DNA of 60,000 bases, taken from assembly GCF_032854445.1 (NCBI RefSeq), contig NC_088299.1:17231608-17291607 (forward strand). Reading direction: 5' to 3'. Each line of letters begins with the position of its first letter. The stretch's first letter is position 1. A program made the translations under genes and the position numbers. Positions 1 through 13,500 of the stretch are shown piece after piece. Source of the DNA: Liolophura sinensis. Its lineage: Eukaryota > Mollusca > Polyplacophora > Chitonida > Chitonidae. Below the pieces are notes generated by a model, which did not search any database, had not been told where the DNA came from, and was given only the letters and a program-made list of their open reading frames with translations.

Positions 1-3000
1 ATCCCTGTAAAATGACATAATTGTTAAAAACCAGTTGGAATTTGGAAAACTCATTTAAGTGAAAGAATCTCCCCACCCAAAATTAAAAAAAATATATTTA
101 TATTCAGATAGAGGTATACTGTGAAGTCAACAGAAAACTATATTCACACCTACCTTCACTTATTTGACTAACCCATGAATGCAGTCAACATTTAACTCTG
201 ATTGGGGCCTAATATGGAGCATTTTGATACCATGGACTTCACATGCTACTTTTCCCTGTAAATTGTAGGCCTGCGTAATGTTGGAATAGCTTGATTAACC
301 CAGTCAGCAGACATTAAACCAGTAACAAGTAAATTTGTTTTTCTTTTTTACACAATGGCAGCCAACATTATAAACAAGGTCCATTAAACCCAACACAGAA
401 TTCCAGCATAGAACCAAGCTTGGATTCACAATGGCTGTAACACCCTGCAGAAAGCTGATGTCATCTGGCATGATAAAGGTCCAATGTTCAAAGATAGGAT
501 GAAGACAACCTTTGGACGCACTAACGGACAAAGAGCTCTATATATGTAGAACAAAGACCAAAAAAATTATTGCAAATTCGCACCATTTTATGCTCTCTGC
601 CATAAGTTGATATCTTGCTGTGTGGTCCCTCATTGAAGAATGTGATTGGCCAAGATTAATACAATGGGTATCAAAAACTTAATGAACCAACCAATGACAA
701 AAACACAGGCATCGAATATTTCACAGATCAACAGTTTGACAGATAGACATAAAGAAATGAATAGTTGGTTTTCACAGCTATAAATAAGTAAAGGTAACAT
801 AGCTGTGATTTAGTTTTTAGTGTTGCTTCATCTCGCAGCATGTTTCATTCCCTCATTTCTGAATGAATGATCATGGCTTAATGCCACATCAGCAATTTAT
901 CAGCCAAATCCTGACAAACCTTATTTCTGTGTCTTCTTTCACTTGGAGAGTTAAGATTCAAGGTAACAGGTACAATACAGAAGCCAAATATTGGCCAGAC
1001 TGGACACACCCACACAGAGCACTGAGAGGAAGAGAGCATCTGGCCAGCACATCCTACAGCTACATCCTTAGACATGGCACATACACTGTATGGTGTACTA
1101 GTATCCCACCAAATGCTATCTTTATACAGGTACATCATACCAGCATGTGCAGATTTGATGGTACTATTTACAAGTGCCTTTGCATTGAACATTAAATTTC
1201 ACGGTGGGTAAAATGAGTATCTTTGTGCGGTGTAAAAATAATTAAAGAGCAACATCCACTAATTTCACAATCTAAAACGGACCTAATCCTACTTCCTTCA
1301 ACGGGCCTGTCGAGATCATGATGGTGTTTTGTTCATACAAGTTCCAGTGAGTATGTGATGAAGCCATCACAGAAAAATCTACATGTATTTGTTTCTACAA
1401 ATGAAGTATAAGTAAAAAATAATAATGCACAAAACAAGCACTATCCTGTTTTTCCCCTGCCTCAAAAACAACCATCAGCAACTGAATTTATTTATTTCAA
1501 TGGTGTTTTACAGCCTGCTCAAGAAAATTTCACCCACAAAACGGCAGCCAGCATTATGGTGGAAGGAAACTGAGCAGAGAAACTTCCATAAGATGCTGGG
1601 AGACATTCTCTCGACCACAGCACTGGTGAGAGGCTTTTTTGTCACTGCATCGCACATTCACCACCGAGGCCATATATGGAGCCCCCCCGCCCCCCATCAA
1701 CTGTTCTGTTCTAAAGAAAGTTTTGCACGTGCTGTGAATACATTTGAATACATTGAGGAAAATCCAAGTGAAAGTGTGGCATCAGCTGTTCAAATACATG
1801 TACATGTACCTGCAAATGTAACTGAGAAAAGAAAAAAAAAAGCTGCATTTCACCAGTGGTAAATCCAGTGGTATACAAGATGTACTTGTATGTACCTGTA
1901 ACTTGTGCTGGTCCCCATGTACACTGGCCTCTGTCACAAACTCTTTAACCCTTGGTTCTATGAACAGATTAACTGATTTATATATATATATGTGTACTAC
2001 TACAGTAGGTAATGTTCTGTCTGCATTACATACATGTAGGTACAGTAATTCATGGATATAATTGACCTTTAAAGATTATACGAAATATATTTTTACAAGA
2101 CTAGGTTTTAGAGTCAAATAAGATCACATTTTTCATGGCGATAGTTTTATGAATGAGCCAAAAAAAATTAAGTACCTAAAGGTCACCGGTCAAATCCTGA
2201 TTCATGCAGTTATGATGGTGTATAGGAGCTTATCATAATGCTAACTTTCTGAGCGGCTTATCCTATCTGATTCACATGTAAATCGTTATTATATCCATGC
2301 ATTCTGTCACTTCAATAATCTCTTCATCTGTTTAATACCAGCCTCACAAACTTTGCCATTGTCTTGTAACACAGTAATTCTAATGACTACCTAATCCAGG
2401 TAAAGGCTTCTCTTGCTGCCACGCAAAGGTGTCCTGACTACACATACCCATATGTAGCTACCATATTTGTGTGCTGGTCTCTGTTCTGTTTGCATAGAAT
2501 TTAGTAAGTAAGCCTCTTTTTATACATCCTTGTGTTAGTTTTGTAAACTTAATTATCTTCAGTTCAACCAATCCAAACAAGTCCTTCACACGGAAGGTAC
2601 ATGTATATCTCGTCTTGTTCTACAACAACGTATCATTTGTGCTGGTATGAACACTGCACATACCTATCCCCATATGACTGGCAGGTACAATATACAGGTG
2701 CTGAGTCTCCACTGGTAGTCTCTATCAAGTTCATGTATCAATTGATTCAAAACTAATTTTACTGAACCTTTTCCGTACAGGCAATGTTAAACTGTGTTTT
2801 AACACAAATGCTGCTGCACACATCCTGGTACACATCATCATTATCCCTGCCATTAAGTATTCTGACCTCCTACATCCTGGATAATTTAATCACCTGAGTG
2901 CAATTTACATGTTGACTGTCCTTCATATTATAATTCACCTACTAGTGCCACACCTGTAGAAAAACTCTTTACAGAACGGCAAGATGCAAAGACTATTTCA

Positions 3001-4319
3001 GCGAGTTACAAGTCTACCCTAAGTGATCATAAACTTCGTCCATGACGAACTTGCCCATTATTCCTGATTCTGAGAGTTCTACTGAGTTTAGAAAGGTCTT
3101 TAGAGGTTTACTTGGAACATGGGATGCTATTCCACTAGAAAATTGTAAGTTTCAGCACCAAAAATAACATTCTGTGAGATTTATTTTCCTCTCAAAATGC
3201 ACTTTTATGGGCGAAATTTTAGGTCATTTAGGGTAGTTAGAGTTGTCTACTATACAATAACACATAGCCATCATGGAATGGGTAAAGTTCAACTACTGAT
3301 ACATGATATGGGAAATATTCTGATAAATACTGATGGTGGCAATGGTTTTTGCAAGCCAGCATGTGAAGTTTCCAAAACACAATGTGCAGCTGCAAAATTC
3401 ATCACATATTGTTGTTAACGTGTCACGCGTGATAGTGAAGTGGATATTATAACTACATGTGCATCAAGTACACACACATAAAAACTATAAAAACGGTAAC
3501 TTTATTTCAATTGTCACTATGACAAAACCGCCCTTCCCTCGAAATGCCTATGCCACTTTGTAATAATGTCTTTTGACTTTCACTGCCTGCCCGTTTTGAC
3601 GATGACGACATTCTCACAGTACTTGGATCTCAAATAATACCTGTGACAACAACGACGGCCATGTCTTTGTAAGCATGGAGGGTGTCAAGGTGTGAAGTTG
3701 CCACCCACTTGGTCCATAAAATCCCTATGATTCGTCAACGTCAGGGCAACCTGAGCTGGGAAAGTTTGTATCAAAGGCAGCAAAGTCAGACAATTATACT
3801 GTTCTAAAGAGAAGAGATCATCATATACAGATGGAGGGCAGACCTCAACTTGCACAGCTACCTGAAGCTCCACCAACCATCCACGCAACGCCCTCATCCC
3901 CTCCCTCCCAGCCCCATCACCAACCAGTGAGAATGTGTGAAGCTTAAATAACAGACATAAAGGCCTCCAGATTCCCATTCCCCTTAATACACCCTCCAGG
4001 TCAACCGATGAAAAACCTATTGGATAATAGCTATTTAATGGGATGCCTCGTCACTCATTTGTACATGTAGTATGAACTTAACACACGTCACTGGGTGAGA
4101 GAAAATGAGACAAAGTCTATTTCTGATAACTCTATAGCAAGGTGTAAACCCACATGAGTGTTGAAATGTGATTTATCGGTTGGAATCTTCATGTTACCAC
4201 TGCATGCATGTGTACAAATCATACCATGTGAATACAGAGTCATGGAGACACGTGAACAACTGCATCAACCAACACTCCCAGTGATGATATAAATATGTTT
4301 GTATACACTCACAAATGTA
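1..4319. other. Intergenic / 3' flank of the phosphatase gene
   Basis: No convincing coding exon was found here on either strand; the open frames are short, lack family motifs and overlap one another. The part nearest 4319 should be the 3' UTR of the minus-strand phosphatase gene. A minus-strand AATAAA lies at 3501-3506, about 815 bases past the stop codon, and could be its polyadenylation signal. A decayed SINE fragment lies near 1486-1582. The rest is AT-rich unique sequence with scattered ACATGTA words. Confidence 0.5.
3501..3506 (-). promoter_or_regulatory. Candidate polyadenylation signal of the PTPN gene
   Basis: AATAAA on the minus strand, downstream of the phosphatase stop at 4320-4322. 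The hexamer is seen directly. Its use is inferred, because such hexamers are frequent by chance in AT-rich DNA. Confidence 0.3.
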
Positions 4320-4506
4320 TTACCAGTACCAACGATATAATAAATACCCCCCAGCTAGAATAAGGAGCCCAATCACTATAGGCTTCATGTAGGGACGTCG
4401 TCGGCGCCATCTTTCTGATTCTTTCTGCTTCTTCTTCATCTTCTCTAGCTGATCTATCGTCTTCTTTTTCCTTTCCTCTCTTAGTCTTCTCCTCACGCCA
4501 TAGCCG
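4320..4506 (-). CDS. PTPN1/2: PTPN exon 9 (C-terminal membrane anchor)
   Basis: The correct frame follows the phase-2 junction and reads [15 protein letters not shown]..., a highly basic, helix-prone stretch, then [18 protein letters not shown], then WYW and TAA. A basic region followed by about 16 hydrophobic residues at the extreme C terminus is the tail-anchor layout that places PTP1B and the long TC-PTP form on the ER. An ATG-based open frame overlapping this exon is a wrong-frame shadow. Confidence 0.88.
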
Positions 4507-7500
4507 CTGTAAACATAGAGACAACTACGATCAGACTGAGAAATTCATTAATTTCTTGGTCTACAGATGTCACAATCTTGGACTTTACGTGATTCTTGAC
4601 ACTCAGGCACATTTTTCACAAATTGCCAGAACATGTGCAACGTCAAATGTCATCGCTCAAGTTAGAGTGAGTGAGTGCTTGGGGTTTAACGTCGTACTTC
4701 ACAACTTTTCAGTCATATGATGACGAAGGAGTCCTTGTACATGTAATGTGGCTCCTTGTTGCAGGATGGATTTCTACTGCTATTTTATCCAGTGCTGCCT
4801 CAATGAGATGCCTTACCGAAGGGAAAGTAAGCTGCCCCGCCTGAGCCATTACACTGATACTGGTCAACCAGTCATTGCACTATCCCCTTCATGCTGAACG
4901 TCAAGCGAAGAAGTTACAACTTCCTCTTTTAAGGTCTTAGGTGTGACTCGAACCAGGATTGACCCTGGATCTACCTCTCTACTGCACTTATTTATAAGTG
5001 CAAAGTTTAAATCAAATTTACTATAAGTTTTTAAAAAATCATTAACAGTTTTACATAACAAAGGCAAAGCCATTCCATCAAACCTGTCCTATGTATATGA
5101 TACCCGCAAAAGATGTTGATATAAATATGTAGTGACTCACCTATCTTGTTCACTAACATCATTGTCCCCGTCACCACTCCTTGTTTCCATGTTGTCCTCA
5201 TCAGCCGGCCTGGATGATCTCCGTGGAGGAAGAGGGGGAGGTTCTCCGTCACGGTCATCCGTCTCTGACAGGTCTGAGAGACTGCTGTGAGCTGATGATG
5301 GTGTGGCATTACGTGGGGAATCTTCATTGTTGTTCTGAATGGTAAGTGAATACACTTTTTATAACAGGAAGCAAATCAAAAGTACGAACATACATCACCA
5401 CATTATTTACAAATGTATGTATGGCTTATTACCATCAGGGTTTGCACAGAAATTAAGAACAGAAGAAACTGGGAATCAAATTTGAAATGTACCTTTATAT
5501 GTACCTACGTGGTATTTACATCTTTAGGAAATAAAGTTTTTAATCTCTGTACATTAGTATTATAACGAAGCTTTAAATGTGAAGAGAAAGCAAGTAAATG
5601 CATTGTATAATGTGCCTTATTTATTTTTATTTGGTAAGTGTCTAATGTCACATCTAAAGAAAAAAACATCTACCATGGCAGATTTTTTTAATGCAGGAGC
5701 CTTGGGGAAACCATTGTCCAGATCATCATAAACTTCCTACAAACCACCTCAACTGGCATTAGCAGATTTGAACTTGTGACTTCAGTGGTAAAGGACAGGG
5801 GAGCTTTCAGGAGAACCCACTGTTTAGTAAATCCTAATGCCACTGCTCTCAGCTAATCGGCCAGTGTCAGTGTTACTGTGCACTGACCTCTATCTTGGAG
5901 AAGTCATCAGCATAGAGTATCCTCCGTGCCCCTTCTATGACGGCTAAGTAGGAGAATCTCAGCTGGTCTGGTGTCTGTATCAACCCCATTCTGTAGGACC
6001 GCATCTTTATCAGCACCTCCCTCACATTGATGCTGTTCAGATCACGAGTTTTCTCTAACTGTAACACACATTCAAACACATATTATACAGGGGGATTGGA
6101 GTTGGGCCCCCTTTGTGTGCTCTCCCCAACTGGAGGTGGAAAAGGTAAAAAAATAACATGGCTTTGGTGAGGTTGATTTAATTTGATTGAGTGACCTGAT
6201 ATGCACATACTTCCACCATCGAAACAAAGACATGAGGGTTAAGTGAAAACATAAAAAGTACTTAATGTTGCTTTGGTTACTGTAAAGTCAACTTGCATCA
6301 CAATCTGATGAAGGCAGTATAGCCACCACCTTCACCTATAAACCATATTGTTTTGGTAAAGTCAGCAGGCTTCAGAAGCGGATGAAGGCAGAACAACCAC
6401 TACTTCACCTATGAGCCATATTATTTTGGTTTTGGTAAAGTCAGCTGGCTTCAGAAGCTGATGAAGGCAGTACAGCCACCACCTCCACCTATAAACGGTG
6501 TTGTTTTGCCATGAACTCACCATTACTAAGCAGGTATCCACGAGGCAAAATGTGCCCGATCTTCCAATGCCAGCACTGCAGTGGATGACGGCTGGGCCCA
6601 CATCGGTGTCCAGAGACCCCGACTCACGCACTGCTATGAGGAAGTTCAGAAAGGCAGAAGGGGACTGAGGGACCCCAAAATCTGGCCAGGTGACATAATG
6701 AAAATGGAGGACATGGCGAGTTTCATTGGTCTGGGGAAAGAAATAAAACAACTTTCAGTGTCATAGACAAGTGTGCCAAAGCTGTGACATCCCACATTAA
6801 GCTGTTATCGTCTTGCACTCAGCAATCATATTTCATTTCACTGGGTACACAGTGTTATTTGGAAGGTACAACATACATGAATGATTTCACAAGGTATGAG
6901 AAACACAAAACTGTCATAATTAAACCCTGTTTTTACAAAAAAAAACAGACAGGGATATTCTCCACATTACGTAAGAGTATATTTCCACAAACATTAACAT
7001 TATCATATTCACTCAGAAGCTTGATCATATTGGAGTAAGTCAAACAGTTTCTGACTTATAAGTCATTCAGCAAGGCATAAAAATGTTGTGGTGGGACACC
7101 TTGAAATCGTCTGAATTTTATTATTATTTATTTTTCCATTTTCTTTCAAGCTTTTTGAAAACTTTAGGGGTGTAAAAGAAAAAGATTTCATTGGATGTTG
7201 TTGAAATTTGGTGATTTTAGGAACAAGGTTACAAGGCAAATTTTGGCTAACTTTGGTCACATTACATGGCGACCATCTTAGATTTTCATCAAAACCTTTA
7301 AAAATCTTCTTTAAATGAACAACTCTCCCTCCTCTCCACGGCTATCAACTAACAATTTTCAATGTCAGCACATAGAACCAGCCCTGTTTGGATTGCATCA
7401 TGGGTAATTCTCAACAATCCCAACGGCATTCCCCCATACCCCTGTGCTATCAGGAATATAAGTCCAAAGCCATGGTGAAATACATGAAAAATGTCTATCC

Positions 7501-10500
7501 ACACATATACCTTGAGTCATGACAGGCCCAACATATGTTACTCTTATTATTCCAAATTCAACTGTTAAAGAAATATCATGGTTTCCAGTTTCCATTCAGG
7601 TCTAGACCTTATATGCCCGTAAGGAAGAGACAGGCTTTAAGACGACGCACAAAACCGTACACCATGGCTTTGGACTCGGGATCATTTTTAAAGATAACAC
7701 AACACACAACACTCCTTATACTTTTTAACTATTTGAACGAAAATTTCATATCGTTATCGTCTCCTAACATTTCCTGTCACCTACATGCACTCTGTCCTCG
7801 GCCGCTCTCAAAACTGAACTGAGCCCAGGTAAACCAAATGAGACACTCGAGTGGGGTGATTGCACACCATGTGTCAGAACAACCTGAAATGTTTGTACTG
7901 AGCCAGGTACAGTGATCCCCCAGGCCTAATGCGTTCATGATGCTGTGGCGGTTTTCAGCAAAACACATATGATATCTGGTAGAGTGGGGTTCTAGCCCAG
8001 TTCATTACTTTCCATTTTTGTCATGATTTTTGTCTATGTTGCCTGTTTTTGTAAATACTGTACATGCAGGTTGAATGTGTTGAATTTTCCGTTGTCTAAG
8101 TACTTTGGCAGTTGAATAATGCATTTCGTCATTACGTGTGTTAGCATCTGTTGGTAAACAGAAGTTTTTCAATCATGGCAAATTAGTTCAGTGCATTGCT
8201 TTCGTAGTGATTTCTTATTTGACATTCAACTGGGCCTTGATGCTTTGCCGCCGGTATCACTGTAATGAACGTAACAGCTTTAATTTTTGGGTAATTTTTA
8301 TTATCTGTTTAAAGAATTTTTCCTAATTAAGTTCTGTGGAATGCGCTTATATATTTTTTTAAGTCTTTGTTCAGTGTTCACTTTTTTCCAAAGGAACTAA
8401 TCACAATCAGTATTAAAGCGATTAAACATTTGCTGGTAAAATTTTGAATAACTGCATTTTCAAACTGTGAATCATCCTTACATACACTGACTACATACAC
8501 ACCCTAACAAATTTAAAAGAATGTCGAACTCAGTCAAGTAAGTATGGGGATCAAGGGAGACAACTTCTGTCAAGCCTCTACACTCAAAAAGAATACTGTT
8601 AAAAAACTATACACAAGTACTTCGAAGATAGATATGCACAGAGATATTGTGCGATATGAACTCTTAACACACACATCACAACTAATGGTACTTGGTACTA
8701 ATGGTCACAACTGAGGCAATAAAGCAAAAGTAACCCTAATACCTGTATGAAATAAAGCCATTGAAACATGGCAATGTCCACATCATCTGTATACAGATCT
8801 GTATACTCAACCAGATGAGGTAACACACTATATATATATTTTGTTTGTTCATAATCTTACTACATTTAAATGTGGTTAAAAGCCTGTGATATTCCCAGTG
8901 CAGCTCATTCAAAACCTGTGTGTGCAAAGGTCCAGTAAACTTGCATTTGATTCTGCAGAAAGAGTTACCTCCCCTGATTCTGACCATTATTGAGTGAGTG
9001 GTTGAGGTTTAACCTCGCGCTTAACAATTCTTCAGTCATATGACGACGAAGGAATCCTTAGAGTGCATTTAATGTGTGTCCTTGTTGCAGGACGGACTTC
9101 CACCGCTCTTTTAGTGCTAGTGCTGCTTCGCTGAGATGACTTACCAAAAGCAAGCCCCGCATGAGCCATTATACTGATAGGGGTCAACAAGTGGTTGCAC
9201 TATCACCTTCATGCTGAACGCCAAGCCTTAAGGTCTTAGGTGTGATTTGACCCAGGATTGACCCTTGATATACTGCTCCCAAAGCGGACGCTCTACCAAC
9301 TGTGCTATCGGGGCCAGTACCCATCACTGAGGCTGGTCGTATAAGCACCTATTATTGTAGGCAGCTATCATATTGGTATTGTCATCACTGTTGTGATATT
9401 AACTCATGGACAGCAAAATAAAGACACGTCCTTTCAAATGTATGAAATCATCCCTTTTCAAATGTATGAAACCATCCCTAAGCATCTAGACGTACCTCTA
9501 AATCTTCTAATTCTAAAGTTGATACCACAAAATAGTTGAGCTCATTTTCCTCTAGTAATGTGACCTTGATGCCTGTGTCGTTGAACACTAGTGTGTCCTC
9601 ATCGCTGTACTTAGGTCCCAACGGCCAGTACTGGTGACATTTTGGCTGAAAAATACAGATAATGTACAAACTGAAACACTGTTTTGCACATTCTATAATG
9701 AATTACTGCCATTATGGATCAACAGCTACAGCCTAGCAGCTCAGTTCCAAAGTGAGTGTGCACAGTCTAATACCAGGCAAGGCTCCACCAGCCCCCTCCA
9801 GTTCTGCGGCCACTGCACTAGAATCAATTTTTTGAATAAATTTAATATCTTGAATCATATTTATTTGAGTTTTTCTTCAAATGCCATAAAGTAGCCTAGT
9901 CTTCAATTACTGGATAATGTAAGAAGATTCATACAAAAGTAGTAAATTAATTCATTGTTATTACAGTGCATTGTTATTTCTAATCTGCTTTACTTCATAC
10001 TACAGGCTTTAACAACGTGTGAAGCTTCCCACTTACTGATCCTTTCTCCACTATTTTGTTCAGCATGATCACACCCTTGGACTTTTGTTCCCAGATCATC
10101 TGCCAGAAGTGACCTGATGTGTGCTCCAAGGGGCCCTGCAAAAACAATCACTCATATCCCATCTATAAATCTTTCATTTATTTCTTTACTGTGTACTGCA
10201 CACACTTTCACAAGAGTCTGGTCTGGAGTGTGTATAAATACATATCACTTTTCCGCATACATGTCCAAGTTATTAATTCACCCAAAAAAAGCAAAGAGCA
10301 TTTTCCTCTTGATTCACAACCACAGTTTTACTTTTACTTGTGTACTTCATCTATCTGTTAGAAAACTTTTACTTGCGTACTTCACCTATCTGTGTTATGA
10401 AACTTTACTTTTATACTTCACCGGTATTAGAACAGTTTACTTACAAGTGTACTTTACCTATCTGTGTTGGGACACTTTTACTCACAAGTGTACTTTACCA

Positions 10501-13500
10501 ATCTGTGTTAGGACACTTATACTCACAAGCGTACTTTACCTATCTGTGTTAGGACACTTTTACTCACAAGTGTGCTTTACTTATCTGTGTTAGGACACTT
10601 TTACTCACAAGTGTACTTCACCTATCTGTGTTAGGACACTTTTACTCACAAGTGTACTTTACCTATCTGTGTTAGGACACTTTTACTCACAAGTGTGCTT
10701 TACCTATCTGTGTTAGGACACTTTTACTCACAAGTGTGCTTCACCTATCTGTGTTAGGACACTTTTACTCACAAGTGTACTTTACCTATCTGTGTTAGGA
10801 CACTTTTACTCACAAGTGTACTTCACCTATCTGTGTTAGGACACTTTTACTCACAAGTGTACTTCACCTATCTGTGTTAGAACACTTTTACTCACAAGTG
10901 TACTTCACCTATCTGTGTTAGGACACTTTTACTCACAAGTGTACTTCACCTATCTGTGTTGGGACACTTTTACTTACAAGTGTACTTCACCTATCTGTGT
11001 TAGGACACTTTTACTCACACGTGTACTTCACCTATCTGTGTTAGGACACTTTTACTCACAAGTGTACTTCACCTATCTGTGTTAGAGCACTTTTACTCAC
11101 AAGTGTACTTCACCTATCTGTGTTAGAGCACTTTTACTCACAAGTGTACTTCACCTATCTGTGTTAGGACACTTTTACTCACAAGTGTACTTCACCTATC
11201 TGTGTTAGGACACTTTTACTCACAAGTGTACTTCACCTATCTGTGTTAGGACACTTTTACTCACAAGCGTACTTCACCTATCTGTTAGGACACTTTTACT
11301 CACAAGTGTGGTTGACATACCTGTGTGAGGATATACCTGCGGTTTGCCTCTGTGGCCTCGATCAGACTGGCATTGATGTAGTCATTGCCACCTTTACCCA
11401 GTACCACACGACTGTGATCATCTAAAAGCATACACATTACCACAGTTACGCAAAACTCGTACAAAACACAACTGGATATTGGTTTTGGGCTGAGATGTCT
11501 TGGGTGGAGCAACACATCATTCAACATTCGGACAATACAGAAAGTGCCACATCAGGGTCTACTTCACAAAGCACGCAGGCTATTTTTATTAAGTACATTT
11601 CATATTATATTTTACTGGGCAGTGTAACACTGTACCCATGAAAACTAACTGAAATGAAAGTCAGTTTCACTGTAGGAGGTCCTGACAGAGAATACCACTG
11701 GCTTTCACCAAGAACATGTACCGGACAACTCTGGCATAACATGCAGAACGCTGTTATTCATTCATTCATTAAACACTAGCCAAAAAAAATGTTGTGATGT
11801 TCTATGCACATATGCCAGTTTTATGTTAACATAACAAACTTCGGATGACCGTGGGTTTCTGGAACCCGGTTTCCTCCCACCCTATTGCTGGCCGTCTTCG
11901 TATAAGTGAAATATTCTTGAGTACAGCATAAAACACCAATCAAATAAATAAATAAATAAATAAATATGCTGAAAATATATTTTTGTAAAAGGCTAAACCC
12001 ATTTATAACAATTATGATCTAATTCTGGTTATTCAAATAACTGCATAAACACCCTTCCCTTATTCAAGCTAAATCTATCTCACTAGAATTGTCACTAACC
12101 AGGCAACATTTTGGTAAGATTTACTTACAAGGGCTGACATCCCTGTATCGGTTCCTGGTTCTATTTTCTGGTTTCCGTGCCTCTTTAATTGAGAAGTCTG
12201 TGTGGTTGATGGAGGACTCGTTCTTTATCCTCTATATAAAAAAACAAATAAATGAATGAAAAAAAAAGCAAAAAAAAAATAAATAAATAAATAAAAAAAA
12301 CAACAAAGAAACACTATGTACTGTATATGACCACTGACAATACATGTACGCAGTTGATTTCACCCATCCAACAGTACAAAGGTTTGAATCATTCAAACAA
12401 TGTCCCAACCAAACATCTCTTACTTTCTTAGCTCCAGACCAACCACAAGAATCCACTTTGGAAACAGCAGGAAAGTCCTATTTAAAAAGAGCTAGAAAAC
12501 ATTGCTTAAATTGGCAGCAACAGGCTGTTGTTATTTGTTACCAAAATTACTATAATTAGTGTATTTTGTTACAAGCTTTTGTCACCCTATACACTGATCA
12601 CTGACTGTTACTCTCAAACTGTTCTCACAAGCAAAGGATGTACACATGGTAGAGAAGACATAAGAAGGCTGAACATATTGAATAAAAAAACTATGTACCA
12701 ATGTCAGCATGAAGACTGCAATTGCTAACTTACTGTATATAATAAGTGTATGCCGTCTGTATTTTTATAGATGTTCAGATCATACAATGTAACTGCACCT
12801 CAGCATGATGCAACTTAAACCCAGAATTTTGCAAGCTAAACCAATGCAAACATTCAAAATCAGGACATCAAATTACAAGTTTCTGCAGTTAGGCTTAACA
12901 TTATTAGAGACTTTGGAAATGTAAGTAGCCACGTATATTTAAAACAGAAAGTTCTAATCACATGTGCTAGTGAACTGTCGCAAGTCAAATAACTTCAGAT
13001 CACATAAATTACGGTGATACCAATGGGACTGAGTTACATCTAATTTATTACAGACTTAAATGTACTTCCACTTTAACTTATACTTACAGGTCATTTTGTA
13101 ATAGTTATTTCATTTCCTTTAATTAACTGGGGTTTCACGACTGGAGAGGAATTCAGCATCAGCTGGACTTGAACTCACACTGATCGCAATGCTGTTAGAA
13201 TAGTTAACATAGCCCATCACATAGATGAACATGATGTATGTAGGAAATTACAGTGATGAACTAAAACAAATCATGCCAGTACATACATGTAGGCCTATGT
13301 ACTATGGGGCATAGATACCCCAAAATACATGCAGAAGTTTAACTTTATGTACACACAGATGCAGACTAACACAAATCATGCCAGTGCATACATGTAGGCC
13401 TATGTACTATGGGGCATAAATACCTATGTTAAATTTTACACCCAAAATACATGCAGAGGTTTAACTTTATGTACACACAGATGCAGACTTCTGAACAGGA

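Noticed and set aside
863-1862. Open frames of 104-145 codons in the left flank
   Set aside because: They overlap on opposite strands, have no family motif and no supported splice partners, and one covers a decayed SINE.
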